Source: Magnolia sinica (lineage: Eukaryota > Streptophyta > Magnoliopsida > Magnoliales > Magnoliaceae). From it: a DNA stretch of 64,000 nucleotides. The DNA lies in assembly GCF_029962835.1 (NCBI RefSeq), contig NC_080588.1, forward strand, positions 28,505,501 through 28,569,500, read 5' to 3'. Below are positions 48,661-60,823 of the stretch, one piece after another. Made by a program: the position numbers and the translations under genes. Positions within the stretch are counted from its first letter, which is position 1; every line of letters starts with the position of its first letter. Below the pieces are notes generated by a model. The model was not told the DNA's origin, did no database searches, and saw only the letters and a list, made by a program, of their open reading frames with translations.

Positions 48661-49021
48661 ACACCCATCCACTCTCGCTCTTTAAATGGGAGTGTTATTA
48701 AGGTTTGATTTGAAATGCTTCGCTCAACTCTAAAACCTAATCCTAGGAAAGCACTTTCCCTCATGAGAAGGCATCCATCCATGAGGTCTACATACATTGT
48801 ATAGTGTTCTTTTCCATCAATGTAACTTATCATTGTTTAACCATGCACCCAGACGTGGACTAAAAAATGAATCTGGTGTCCTAAAAGCCATGTATTACTT
48901 GGGGTCTTTAGTAATGCCACGGTGGTAGACTTACAAGAGTTTCAACAGAGGTCATGGGCTCGACTGCCCATTTTGGTGAAATCTCACTGTGGTGTGAATG
49001 CATGGGTTTGTGTGGGGCGTG

Positions 49022-49022
49022 C

Positions 49023-49056
<34 letters not shown>
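49022..49056. repeat. (TA)n microsatellite in SDR intron
   Basis: About 35 bp of TA dinucleotides. Confidence 0.95.
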
Positions 49057-49057
<1 letters not shown>

Positions 49058-49523
49058 TGTTCCACTCATCCGGAGGGTCATATCTATATGTTGAATGTGA
49101 ACCATTGGGATGTTTTCTTAAACCATTCCAATACTTAAATCCATGACGTGGTCCACCTGATTAGTCAGAATGACCTGGTTTGTGGCACCAGAAGCCTTCT
49201 TAACTAAGTAAATTGCATCGATCCATTTTTATTTTATTTTTTTCAATGGTTTTTGGTTATGGTTGCCTTGCTCTTTAGATTTGCAATGCGGCGACATTCC
49301 TCCTTAAGCCAAAACCTGAGGTCACTTCAGAAGAATTCTCATTCGTAACGGCTACCAACTTTGAATCAGCGTACCATTTAAGCCAACTTGCTCTCCCTCT
49401 CTTGAAAGCATCAGGACAGGGAAGCATAGTTTTCTTATCGTCGGCCGCTAGTTCAGTAGCTACATGTGCAGCAACAGTTTATTCAGCTCTGAAAGGTAAT
49501 CTCATGAAAAACGTGAAGAGAAA

Positions 49524-49839
49524 TGATCAGATACAGCCGTTGGATGTATCATTACTTATAATGCAGACAATTTCACATGTAGTATATGCCGTTGGTACAA
49601 AATCCGGGCCACACCATGATGACCACCTAGTATGAAAATCAAGCTGATGCAGTCATTGTACTACAGGCTCTATCATTGACATTTTCGTCCCACTCTGTTT
49701 GATCCAACCTAATTCTCATTCCAGGTGATCATCATAAGGTGGCCCACTTTTTGCACCAATAGGATATTCTGCATATGTGAATATTTGGGAGGGAAAGTGG
49801 TTGTATCATAACTTATGATGCAACCGTTGTATCTGATCA
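49524..49839. mobile_element. Palindromic MITE in the SDR intron
   Basis: The left end TGATCAGATACAGCCGTTGG matches the reverse complement of the right end, TGATCAGATACAACGGTTG. Homology continues through 'tatcattacttataatgc'. It lies 28 bp inside the intron after donor 49496. Confidence 0.75.
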
Positions 49840-51886
49840 TGGCTCTTAACATAAAACCCAAGTTATAATCTTCCTTGGAAGTTTGCTAATCAACCGCAAA
49901 CACACACGATGACCCAGCCCCACTGGTCCATGCCACAACAAAGACCCACTTACAAGGGGGTCGGGGCTCGAAGTTGTCCATCAGGCAGTTCCAACCATGT
50001 AGAATCCCTTGCTCAACTGATCTGAGGTCCTCGGCAATTTGAGGAACAAATGGATGGGTAGGAAAAAAAAAATTGGGTGTGTTCCTCTAAGCCATTCATT
50101 TGATTCACAAATTCTGGGAGACCTGATCAGTTGACTAGCCTTATGGGGCAAGGGAATCTTCATTGTAGTAACTGCTTGATGGACAGCTTGGAATGACACA
50201 TTTGCACATGTGTAATTAGAGGCTGTCTATTTCCACACATGTGGAGTCATACACATCCACACATCGGCACATTTGCAATTATGAAATGCATGTGTGAGAT
50301 ACAAGCATCCCATAAATTTGGAAATCATGCTTAAATCTTCTGCCTCAAAACCAGACAATTCCATTGTTCAGGAGGGCCACAACATACAAAATAAATTGAT
50401 GGTTATTTTATTTATTTATTTATTTTCTCTCTCCTCTATCCATTCATTTGTTTTGATATGCTGTAGCCCAGCTGAAGTGTGAAATGGCCTAAGTTTAAGG
50501 CCAGCAGATCTAAAAAGGGTAACATACCTGAAGGAATGCTGAAATCTCACATGTGCCACTGCACAACACATTCAAGAGTGTTTTTTTTTTTTTTTTTGTA
50601 ATGACAAATGAATCATAGAATTTCTAATTAGTCTTTTATTTTTATTAGGAGCATTGAATCACCTGACAAAGAATCTGGCATGTGAGTGGGCGTAAGACAA
50701 TATACGCACTAATTGTGTTGCACCATGGATGAACAAGACCACCATGTCTGCCCCTGTAAAATTCTCCCCTCCAATTTTCTATTCACGTACGGTTGAAAGA
50801 ATCTGGAAAACCAATCACCCTTCTGAATCTGAATCCCTGGAGGTTTGACTCCTGCCAAAAAAAAAAAAACCACCATTTGGGTAATGTGGGAGTTATTTCA
50901 TACTATGGCCCTTGATACACAGGCACTCACAAATTGTAGACATGGCATGCATCAACCCAAATTAAACTGGCTAAATTTTGAGGCACCCAATATTGCCAAG
51001 TCACAGTCTCAAAATCAGATTGTTTCAACAATCCTAACTTCTGATTCATGGACACTGGTCGAAATAGGGCCATCAGATATTTTAAATTTTTAACTGTCCA
51101 ACAAACGTTCACCAATCCGATAGTCAAATAAGTGTGACTTTCAGTTCCTTGTACATCTAAACTGGGTCCCCATGATCTAGACAAATTAATTTGAATTACC
51201 TGCATGCCACATGGCAATTTGTAAGCAATTTATAGTTCTGTGTATCATCCGTCATGCTGCCAGTTTATCAGCATTTTCCTTAAGCAGAAAGTGCATTTTT
51301 AATTGGGTGCAATGGACCTTTCGGTTCTGGACAACTGGCTACTCCACCCCAATGAGAATTTGATAATTCACAAACTTATTGAAAGGTACATCTCTCATAC
51401 GGGAATGAAACAATAGAATATGAACTAACATATGGTATTTAGACCAACAAGAGAGGGACAAGTGGAATCCTGAAAGCAATTTTAAGCAAAATAAATAAAT
51501 AAAATCAAAGAAAATTTTGGAAAATTAGTTCTGGATTCCACTTGTTCCTCTCAGATTGGTCTAGTACCCTATTACAGCAGTTTGTAGTCTACTATATTAT
51601 TTCCCCTCACAACAATAATGTAATTCATGTTTTATCTTCGTCTTTTCTTTTTTTTCTTGTTCTTTTTCTTTTTTTTTCTTTTCTCCTCCTTTTAAAGGTT
51701 CTTGGAAACGAGGAATTGGTGGAAGGAATGATGGCTCAAACTCCCCTTCAACACTTTGGCAATCCAAAGGTGGTTTCATCTTTATTGGCGTTCCTTTGCC
51801 TGCCTGTTGCTTCATATATCACCGGCCAAGTCATTGCTATTGATGGAGGATTCACAGTGAATGGTTTCTACCCTGCAAAAGACTAA

Positions 51887-53514
51887 TAATCCGATCACAT
51901 TCATGGAGGCAAATGACAATAAATATTTTGTTTAAATCCATTTGGATTAAGCTATGTTAGTTGAACAAAGCACATCCCCAGTGCCTGGTTGAGAAAATCG
52001 TATCATTGATCAATCAGGATTGCATAAATAACATTATGAGGTTTTCATTGCCTTCGATTTCAAGAATCAATGGTTTGATCCAAAGATGGTATCACCGAGA
52101 TGATTGCAACAGCTCGATTTATCCATCTACATCACACAAATTGACCAAGAGGTACAATGGGTAATTGTCCAATTCTTCGGATGATGGGAATGTTGGAAAA
52201 GGTAAAGATCAAAGATCTTGACCATCTTCTCCCATGGATTAGCCAACCTAATCATAGTACCCCTATGAATGCCAATGTGGCACATATGCAAGATCCAGGC
52301 TTTTTTCAGGTGGCCCCAACTTGGTATACCTCGTAACCCGAAAATCAAGCAGGCGTATTCATCACGTAGACCAGACATGTACCTCGAACATAGAACCATT
52401 CATTCTTCATACAAAGGTGGCTCGCCTCGTGACCTGGATGGGCTTAGTTTTGGGGCCACTGCACATGTACACGGTGAAGAAAATATAATGGAAGGTGAAG
52501 GAGAAAAGGAAAAAAGGAAAAAAAAAGGATGGGTAGATCCACTCAGAACTGTGGTTTTGTGAAGGAGAAAAGAAAGAAAGGATGGGTAGGACCCACACAA
52601 GTACTGTAGTTTTCATATTTAGAAGGAAAAATACTTTGGTATTGTAGTAGAGAATTGATCACCTACATGCAACCCACATGGGAACTTGCCATGCAGGCCT
52701 ATCTTTCCTGCCAACATGTCACTTGTGTATGACATCCATACTAAGCAAACAAAAGGTCACATCACGATGATCGCTCTTGTCAAAAATCAGGCTGATCCAC
52801 TTGTTAGACAGGCCACAACTATATGATGAGTCAGACCATTGGTTGTCTGCTGGTTCCAAAGGTGTCATCCACATGAAGTGGACCAACCTGATTTTCATGG
52901 TAACACCTACTGTTTGGCACCAAACGGTCTATGTAAAAGGTTCAGAAAGGTTCAAAAAACACCCATATAGGATGATCCTAATGATATGATCAATAGCATT
53001 CAGAGGAATGGTTGGAAACAAACTTGGCTGATGATCCACATCTTTTATTCTAAGAATAAAAGATGAGAAATGGGAGCAAGCCTCACCTGAGTTTTCCTAC
53101 ATCATGGTTTCACAGCAAATGTGCCATTAAAAGTTTCATCTGGACCCGACTAAGGGAATCAGGTTCCACCCTGGATCAATCTGCATATGCACTTGGATGA
53201 TCACATGTGGCGAATCCCTTCAAAAATTGCTATGGATTTGTGCATGTTATTGGGAGAGAAATTTGAGTGCAAAAGGGAAACTATAGCCTACAACTTTATA
53301 AATATGGGTACATAAACCATAAGGGCCCATTTGGTTGCTTTAAATTTTTTGGAAAAAAAAAAATTCTATGGAAAACAAATTCTGAAAACTTGCAAGATGT
53401 TGTGTCGCTGCATGCTCTGCCAACAGCTAAGAGATGCTGATTGTGATGAAGGAGAACATCACGCTCCTCAATAGCCTCACTCCCAAAGTCTCATGTACCC
53501 AATGTGTTCCATTG
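51887..53514. other. No recognisable gene
   Basis: Downstream of the SDR stop codon. It contains A/G-rich tracts near 52490-52580, and 53325-53345 resembles MITE ends ('gggcccatttggttgc'). No domains recognised. Confidence 0.45.
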
Positions 53515-55440
53515 CAATATCGGTGGGCGTAACGGTGCCCACCGTTACCGACACGGATACGCCCCATATCGGCCGACACGGAGTGTGTAACGGTGCAAAA
53601 AACATTTTTGGTCAAAAAATTATGGAATAAAATCCATTAAATCCGGAATATTCTAAATATTCCAAATATGCATTCATTTATAATTTGGAACATGTTTATG
53701 ATGGTGTAACGGTCCACTCTTTGGTGAAAATGCTATATCGGGTTGTCTGATGGATTTATGAACCTGACAACCTGGAATTAACTACAAACCTTTTATATTT
53801 AGTTTTCTAACTATATAATATCTATATAAATTTACTATAATGAATGTAATACCAAAACATCTTATATTTTCAAGTTTTCCTTTTATTTATAGTGCTAATG
53901 CATTGCATACTTCGTGACTCACATATATTTCATTTCAATATATAGAGTTTAGGGACTTTTGTATCCTATTATGTAATTCATATACCTAAAAATAATAATA
54001 ATAATAATAGTTAAAATTAAATTGGGGTAAATAGTGTTGTCAATTCAGAGCTGATTAGGGGACCATTTGATGCCCTAAACTAGCCTTAAATTAATGCAAT
54101 CTATTGGCACTTATACCACTAATAGATTGGTGGACATTTATTAGATAGTGAAAAATGAAAAATATCAAATGGTCCTATTTCAAAAAAAAAGTGTCCGCGA
54201 ACTAATAGTGAAAATTGTTCAAACAATTTAATTTTGGGATTGTGACTTAGCAACAATGGTCCCAAAATTTAATTGGTTAATTTTGAGTTGATATATACCT
54301 CATGTATAAATTTTCAGGGACATGTACGGTGGGGTTCACTTGATTATGTATTATGTATACATCTCATCCATCCGTTTTGTCAACTCATTTAAGGTATTGG
54401 AAAAAAATGAGGTAAATCCAGATCTCACGTGGACCGCTAGTGGACAAGGCCAGCCACCTTGATGTATTTGTATATCCATTCCGTTAATCCGTTTTGCCAA
54501 CCCATTTTAAGGCATGGTCCAAAAATTCAAGTAGATCTAAATCTTCGGTGGACCACTAGAGAGCATGCCTTTAAAAGTGGGGCCCACCTCAATGCATTTG
54601 TTGTATATCCATGTGGTCCATCCTTTTTGCCAATTTATTTCAAGGCATGGACCAAAAAATGAGGTTAATCCAAATCCTAGGTGGACCACAAAATAAGGAT
54701 TTAATTCCCACCATTAAAATTTTCTTAACACATTTTATTTTGGGATCAAGCTGTTATTTGTGTTCTCCCTTCATCAAGGTGAAGGTTTATGTGACCTCAT
54801 CAACAAGTTAAATGGAAAATTAACATTATTGTGGGCCCTAAGAAGATTTTAACGGTGGGCATTTAATCCCAACTGCATGGTCTAATTGAGATTTGGATCC
54901 CTTCATTTCAAGGATCGTGCTTTAAAATGAACCTGAAAAATTATGGACGACATGGATTTACTACACATAAATCAAGGTGGGCCCCACCCCCACGTAACAA
55001 AACAATATGTGCGCACTATGCAGCGTGCACTGCAAAGTATAAAAAAGAAAACTGCGTGGTTGTGAAACAGCCACGCAGTCCATTTGTTTTTTTCTGAAAA
55101 ATGAAAAGAAGAGGGAAATGAAAAGAAAAGGGGGAAAGAAAAGAGGGGACCGAAACGAGAGAGAGAGAGAGAGAAGGGGGGGCATTACAACTGCTGCCGC
55201 CGCAGCCGTAGCTGCAGCAGCCCAATAATAATAAGAAGAAGAAGAAGAAAAAAAAAGAAGGTATGTTCTTTTTTTCCCATTTTCTTTAGGATTATGGCTC
55301 GTAACAGTTGTTACGATACCGTAACGCCCGTTACAAACCCAAAAAACTAAGGTGCCCTGTTTCGGGGCCGTATCACGTAACGGTTGATACCATTACCGTT
55401 ACATATCGGCCGATACATAACCGATTTTGAATACCTTGCA
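53515..55440. repeat. Decayed element with 'gtaacgg' subterminal repeats
   Basis: The left zone 53515-53600 and right zone 55290-55440 share 'cgtaacgg', 'atatcggccgatac' and roughly inverted ends (ATTGCAATATCGGT, ATTCAAAATCGGT). This suggests one DNA element of about 1.9 kb. No convincing target duplication was found, so the limits are approximate. Confidence 0.4.
54310..54990. repeat. Fold-back repeat with a triplicated left arm
   Basis: Three successive left arms (about 54320-54430, 54450-54560, 54577-54690), each containing 'gtatatccat', 'cca..ccgttttgccaac' and 'ggtggaccac', precede one core and one right arm (about 54865-54985). Confidence 0.7.
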
Positions 55441-55617
55441 CGTACCACGACTTAGGGGTCATTTGGCAGCATAGATTCTGACTTAAGAATCCAAATCCTG
55501 GATTTTGCATTCTTCCAGTTGCATTTGGCAGCCTGGAATTTTAATCCTGTAAAATCTAGAAATTATGTTTGACAACCTGGATTTTGGACCTTAACGAGAG
55601 TAGGAGAGAGCAGTTAA

Positions 55618-55978
55618 TGTTGGAGAAGGGGAGAGGAAGAAAAGATTTTTGGACTAAGGAGTATTGTAAGTAGAATGTTTTTGCATATTTTGAATTATGA
55701 AAGTGGATATTACATTGCTTTGAATTGTTGGAAGGGAGGATTTCTCTTACCTCCTACGCACATGAAGGTCCCATTTTATAGACTTTTGAGGAAGAATCTA
55801 TATACATGAGTAAATGCACTACAACTTCCTATAAAGAGCATTAATTACCTAGGAAACTCAAAAGACACTTTCTAAACTAGACTAGGGATACTTTCTAGAC
55901 ATTTCTCAAAACACACTTTCTAGATACTTTTTATACTAGACTAGGAATAGCATTTATTTTCAAATTTTATTTTCAACA
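55618..55978 (-). repeat. 3' LTR of truncated copia element 3
   Basis: Begins TGTTGGAGAAGG and ends TTTTCAACA on the plus strand, directly followed by 'ctccccctt', whose minus-strand complement is a polypurine tract. No second LTR in the window. Confidence 0.7.
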
Positions 55979-55990
55979 CTCCCCCTTAAT

Positions 55991-56440
55991 TTAAAAATCT
56001 TGCACTCCCATCATTTTTCTGAATTTGATGAACTTTTCTATGGTCACGGCCTTGGTGAAAATATCTGCGAGTTGATCTTCTGACCTGCAAAACTTCAGCT
56101 CGATTTGTCCTTCAACTAACTCCCTAATGAAGTGATGGCGTAGCTCGATGTACTTTAAGACTGGATTCTTTGTCATGGCAATTGTTGACATGTTGTCACA
56201 GAAAATAGAAGTAGGTGATTTTTGTTCATTTTGTAAATCGACCAAAATCTTTTTAATCCATATTGCTTCACATGTTGCTCCACTAGCTAAAATATACTCT
56301 GCTTTGGCGGATCACAACGCAAATGTCATCTGCTTCTTTGATGACTATGAGATAACCTTTGATCCCATACAGAATACATATCCTGAAGTACTTTTTCTAT
56401 CATCAACTGATCCTGCCCAATCAGTTATGATAGTTGGAGA
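55991..56440 (-). pseudogene. Copia element 3 RNase H remnant
   Basis: Minus-strand reading gives DWAGSVDDRKSTSGYVF, then after two stops AKAEYILASGATCEAIW. A clean 84-codon frame (56245-55991) follows with FCDNMSTIAMTKNPVLKY, LRHHFIRELVEGQIELKFC and DQLADIFTKAV, ending normally. This is the C-terminal RNase H of copia pol. Everything upstream of the TDWAGS motif is absent; the host element resumes at about 56440, so the copy is truncated at its 5' side. Confidence 0.85.
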
Positions 56441-56639
56441 GGATTGAAAATCTAGAATTTTGCACCCCACCTTTTCTATTGGATTGTAAAATGGGCCCTT
56501 GTGAGGATTTTCAATCCAAGTTGGATTTGAAATCCAGAATTTTGGGGTGGTGCCAAACATGATTTGGGTTGAAAATATTGGATTCCAGTTCCTAATTACC
56601 CAAAATCCATACTGCCTAACAACCACTAAGGGAAAGTCT

Positions 56640-58400
56640 ATACGAGCACCTCCATGAAGGAGTTCCACAAACTCCACAGCAGCCACACACAATCCTGATT
56701 TAAAGTCATCAATTTCATCTGTCTTGAACATCAGCCTGGAAGCATCACCCTGACCACCTGCAGCACCAATTTGGGCACAATATGCATTCCCCCCTTGCTG
56801 GTAGCCTGCAGGTGCATGCATTCCTTACACCTTCCCTCAATGGCTTAAGACACCACCCCTCTAGCTCTTCCTACAGCAGATAATTAACCGCCCCAGCCGC
56901 ATCCTTTACCTTCCCTTCCCTTATGCTACTTTAGCCAACAATCGTAATCTCAATCACCACATCCCCAATGCACACTTCAGTTCTCATTGGAGCAGCTTTG
57001 AGCCCTTCCTAACGTTCATCCTAGCAAAATTGATCTCTTCACAGTACAGTATCTTTGAGTCTATTTCTACTACAATACTGATGCTGATGCATGAACCAGC
57101 AACTTTCATCGCATCTAGAATCCGGATCTCCAGTGGCGAGCTCTGCAGCTGGAACCACTCCTCTCCCTTCACCTAGCAGGGTCCAATCAACCCAATGACA
57201 GATAGATATGATTGGACCATCCTTGATGATTCTGCTAGCATGAATAATCCTCTCAAAAACAGCTTCAGAACACGAGGATAACCACATACTAGAGCAGTTA
57301 AGAGTCTTGACAACACAGTCCTCCAACACAGCAGCTCTCAGACAGCCATTCACCTACCTTCATAATTGACACTCCAACCTTAACTGTAGCAACTAGGCAC
57401 CACTTCAGCACCTTCCAGGAACTGAGAAAACCTCCAGATGTACCTTCTAGAGCTGCAACTTGGGTTTGGGTCAAGCCAAACCCAAACCGGAATTCAGGTT
57501 GGGTTGTCTCAGGTTGTCAGGGTCCTAAAGTTGGATTAGGATTGGAAAACTCCAATGCAAATCTGAAATCAGGTTGGGTTTAGGTCGAGCAAATTTGGGT
57601 CGGCTTGGGTTGTGAATAATCACATGAATTTGGGTCGGGTGGGCCAGATCAGGTCAGTTTAGGGTTAAGTACGGAGGAATTCGGATCAGGTTCGGGTTGG
57701 GAACCTTGGGATGGAATTCAGGTGAGGTTGCAGGTTCAGGTTGGATCCTCTTGAGGTTGGATCGACCTCAGGTTGACCCTCAATCCAACCCAACCCAACC
57801 CAACCCACCCGAGTTGCACACCTAGGACCTTCACCTCTCTTCCTAGCTCCCATCTCCTCAACCCAGGCCCAACAACCTCTTACTTAGTACCTTCACCGTT
57901 CTTCCTAGCTCTCTCTTCAACCCAAGCCCAAAATCTCTTTCCTGATGTGCAACTGGTTCGGGGGGTTGAGCTACATTCCCCCGCAGAGGGCTCCGAGGTC
58001 TTCCCTTTCACCACTTCACTGAAGGATCTTCTGACCGACACTTGCTTCCCTTTCAGCTTCCCATACGACTCTTTGGATCTCCAGAAGACCCACTGCTCTA
58101 CTTCACATCATCTCCGCTGGTTCCCTGTCACCTCTCCAACATACTGTTTACAACATCTGGCCTGTTTTTCACTATGCACTGTAAGCTTCCTCCCCAAAAA
58201 CAATTTCCCATTCATCTGAGCAACTGCCCTCTCAAATTCTTCTACCATTCCCATCCTAATGAATGCACAACCCCTTATAGCAGCTGTTCCCCTCTTCAAG
58301 GTGATCAAAAACTCCATCACTTCACCAGATCTCTTCCAAACGTTCCTCCAGGAAACAGACAACAAACAGCATAGGAAAAGCCCTTCTCACGCACCAATTC
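56640..58400 (-). pseudogene. LINE ORF1 remnant with RRM and DUF4283-like region
   Basis: On the minus strand, 58365-58108 reads an RNA-recognition motif with RNP1 RGCAFIRM and AVAQMNGKLFLGRKLTV, followed after a stop by YGKLKGKQVSVRRSF and SEVVKGKTSEPS (to about 57900). Beyond the hAT MITE at 57448-57824, the frames at 57353-56984 give WLSSCSEAVFERI and EWFQLQSSPLEIRILDAM with DSKILYCEEINFARMNV, which resemble the DUF4283-type domain of plant LINE ORF1 proteins. These bind element RNA. Frames shift several times and stops are present. The RRM call is firmer than the DUF4283 call; the piece at 56821-56640 is unassigned. Confidence 0.6.
57448..57824. mobile_element. hAT-like MITE, 377 bp
   Basis: The ends TAGAGCTGCAACTTGGGTT and TAGGTGTGCAACTCGGGT (reverse complement of right) are flanked by 8-bp near-identical duplications GTACCTTC (57440-57447) and GGACCTTC (57825-57832). 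The interior is almost wholly 'ggttgggtt/aacccaacc'. It interrupts the LINE ORF1 remnant. Confidence 0.8.
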
Positions 58401-59417
58401 CTTCTCCAGTTAGACACCAGTCCATTCATCCGCCATGTAAAGAATACACATATGATACATATGGATACGTAAACATAAGATCATGAATGTTAAACTATGT
58501 GTTTGTTCAACTTGCAAATTTATCTGAACCGCAGACCCATTTGAAGTAGGAGAAGCTTTTCAAACTATTTTATAGATTGGAGTTTATCAAATACAAATTC
58601 ATGTAATGACACAGTTCGCATTCTGTTCGGAAAACTATGTTCAACCAGTCCTATATGTATATGAACCAAGACATTTGGAATTATTATTGAATGAAAGAAT
58701 AAGTTGTCTTTTCCCATTTCTGCACATGGTGCGAGTCCACACTGTCTACGGCTTGGAGAGATCTCGAGCTAATTATCCCTTCATACATGGCCGTTCACCC
58801 TTCCATCCTCTTTCTTCAAAACATCTATCTATTTTACCATTTTGGTACGTTTTCTGCTGCTTAAGCCTTCACTTGCAGCCTTTACTTTCCCTTGCTGGAA
58901 TTCACTCTTCACAAGCATTAATACTTGCTGACCTTTCAGTTCTTTCTGCACCTATCTCACAGAACCGTTCCGGTAATTCTATTTCCAGATGTCCTGCTTC
59001 AGAATTGGTGGCCATCACATGGACAGACCATATCCCAACAAGGAAAGATAATAAAACTACAATAGCCATATGATAAATGGCATGATTAGGGATGCTTAAC
59101 CAATAGTGAGCAGTGATCCATAATCAATGGGCAATACTCACCATGATTAGATACTCACGAGTTCAATCACTACAAGTTTTGGCCGATAGGTGATAGCCAT
59201 ACATAATGCGCCCAACAACCCCAACACGATCAACATCTCCAATCACTCGATCACCATACATGCTTCGTGTGTAGAGTGGGAATGGCACTCCATCAAATTT
59301 CTATGAACCAAGCAGCATAATAGTATATCTTGTACACACAATACACAATCAATTCTTAACAGAAATAATAAAAGGCCATGGATAAAAACAAAGTGCACAA
59401 ATATGAAATTCATACCG
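58401..59417. other. No recognisable gene
   Basis: The minus strand has two open stretches I cannot assign: 59073 downward (MAIVVLLSFLVGIWSVHVMA) and 59324-59180 (FDGVPFPLYTRSMYGDR). The second follows a plausible 'tag' acceptor and might be an exon relic. No function is claimed. Confidence 0.4.
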
Positions 59418-59706
59418 CATTGAATCAGAGATACCATGAATACCTTGTCAAAGTATATCATCAGCCAAATTGAATGCTTCTGTCACGGGAGTAGACTGGG
59501 AAACAGCAGTGAGCAACTCGTCATTTGGGATGACAATCAGTGGGCCATTGTCGCTCAAAGCTGCAATTCCTTCCTGTGCTTGAACAGCCTGCCTTCATCC
59601 CTCAAAAGAAAAGGGGATTGTAACAATTCCAACATTCAGGATGCCCATCAATTTTGCAACTCATGCAATCACTGGAGTGCCACCTGTGCCAGTTCACCCA
59701 CCCATT
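59418..59706 (-). pseudogene. FtsZ2-type plastid division protein, single pseudo-exon
   Basis: The minus strand reads the tubulin/FtsZ nucleotide-binding segment: MGG-stop-TGTGGTPVIA, VAKLMGILNVGIVT, PFSFEG, AVQAQEGIAAL, LIVIPNDELLTAVSQSTPV and TEAFNLADDIL. The wording 'AVQAQEGIAAL' and 'LLTAVSQSTPVTEAF' fits FtsZ2 rather than FtsZ1. FtsZ2 is a GTPase forming the stromal Z-ring of dividing chloroplasts. Four stops occur at Gly or Arg positions, one inside the GTP-binding GGGTGTG loop, and the expected acceptor upstream is missing. No other FtsZ exons were found. It is wedged between LINE fragments, consistent with a dispersed gene relic. Confidence 0.87.
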
Positions 59707-59879
59707 CCAGTCAGCAAAAAGAAAAAAGAAAAAGCAGTTTACATGCATCAGTGTATGTTCAGGCAATGAAAAAAGTGTCTAATCTGCACCCTTTTTATAA
59801 ATAAGTAAATAACAGCCATTTTTGAGAAAAGATGGAGGCAGTGTCATTAAGGAAATGGAAAAGTGTCACCAACATATAA

Positions 59880-60740
59880 ATATTGCTTGCTACCCTTGGC
59901 CAAAACATCAGCCAAGGAGTTTTCCATTCAAGGAACTAAGCAGAACAAGGTTGAAAAATGACAACAATGGCCCCCTCATCTCGTTGACCCTGAAATACGG
60001 CTTCCAAGGACGCAATTCAAGTAACCCACGCTAGCAGCTTTTTGAGCCGCCTCCAACGATAACACACTATCCAAGGAGCCAAGGATCGTAACAGTCAGCT
60101 GCAGCCCTTCTTTTTTATTGCTTCTAGTTCTGCCCGACTGCAGTTGGTTCTTCCTTGGTCATTCTCCGACAATTCCCCCAATGCCAAAGCACCAGAAATT
60201 TCCCATCAAGTTTTCACCACCCTGTTGGAGGTGGAACCCACCTGGCAGTCTTTTTTGGGAGCTTCCTATGATGATTTAACACTTCACTCCAGCTTCTCTC
60301 AAATCAGAAACACCCTTAAATTCTTTCATTACAGGACCCTAATCCATGAGAAGAATTTAAAATTTTCTCCTTCACCGTATTTGCAGCCAAGGATGTATCC
60401 TCGAAGAGTCTTTCATTATGTTCTTTGCAGATGCTCCAAAGAATAGCCCGGGGAGCATTCTTCAAAGAATCTACCTCTGGCCTTAAAAGGATCATCAGCC
60501 CAATCTTTCAACAGATTGGCCATTGACATCAGCCAAACCCAACAATCAAAGAGGCTTAAAAAGAAGAGCCAAATATCACAAGCCAAAGTGCAATTCATTA
60601 AGTGGTGGGGGACTGTCATTTCATCATGCAACATAGGAAACACAATATTCTAAAGTGCCTCGCAGTGGTCGACTGTCATGTAATATTTCCGCCAACTGCA
60701 CTTCACCTTGTCAAGCAGTCCGCAGCAGCAAGATGCGTCT
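59880..60740 (-). pseudogene. LINE ORF2 3' end (zf-RVT and RNase H-like) remnant
   Basis: The minus strand at 60643-60416 reads the post-reverse-transcriptase zinc-finger-like region: HDEMTVPHHLMNCTLACDIW, then WLFFLSLFDC and MANLLKDWADDP. A shifted frame continues with RAILWSICKEHNERLFED and AANTVKEKIL. Around 60240-60090 there is RWVPPPTGW and AELEAIKKEGLQLTV, resembling an RNase H domain. This is the C-terminal half of a non-LTR retrotransposon polymerase. The main RT domain is absent. The order relative to the ORF1 fragment at 56640-58400 is wrong for a single minus-strand LINE, so these are separate copies. Confidence 0.75.
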
Positions 60741-60823
60741 ATCCTTTGATTACGACAGTCTTAACTTAGTTCTCTAAAAATTGATTAAATTGATAAGGGA
60801 TAACGAGTACTAAAAAGTTCAGT

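Larger units (their letters stand above)
46806..51886 (+). pseudogene. Tropinone-reductase-like short-chain dehydrogenase, broken
   Basis: Three well-placed exons and one damaged exon are visible. 46806-46998, after acceptor 'tacag', reads [24 protein letters not shown] and GFRVTGSV; it loses similarity after LFQG where the NILVNN stretch is expected. 49279-49495 reads EEFSFVTATNFESAYHLSQL and GSIVFLSSAA with the catalytic YSALK (YxxxK). 50649-50755 reads NHLTKNLACEWA, then a TAA at 50693-50695, then DNIRTNCVAPW. 51698-51886 reads VLGNEELVEGMM, ASYITGQVIAIDGGFTVNGF and a stop. Splice phases match (phase 1 at 49495/50649, phase 0 at 50755/51698). SDRs reduce carbonyls with NADPH. The first exon with the TGxxxGIG cofactor motif was not found, and the stop removes the C-terminal half. 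Confidence 0.88.
55453..56627. mobile_element. TIR element carrying a truncated copia insertion
   Basis: The ends TTAGGGGTCATTTGGCAGCA and TTAGTGGTTGTTAGGCAGTA (reverse complement of the right) are imperfect inverted repeats. Both halves are rich in 'tggattt/aaatcca'. A copia 3' end (55618-about 56440) splits it. I did not establish a target duplication. Confidence 0.55.

Noticed and set aside
56345-57353. Possible KH-domain RNA-binding protein
   Set aside because: I could not find GxxG loops. Order and context beside an RRM fit LINE ORF1 better.
59418-59706. FtsZ1 assignment
   Set aside because: The segment resembles FtsZ2 at the QAQEGIAAL and TAVSQSTPV positions, where FtsZ1 differs.
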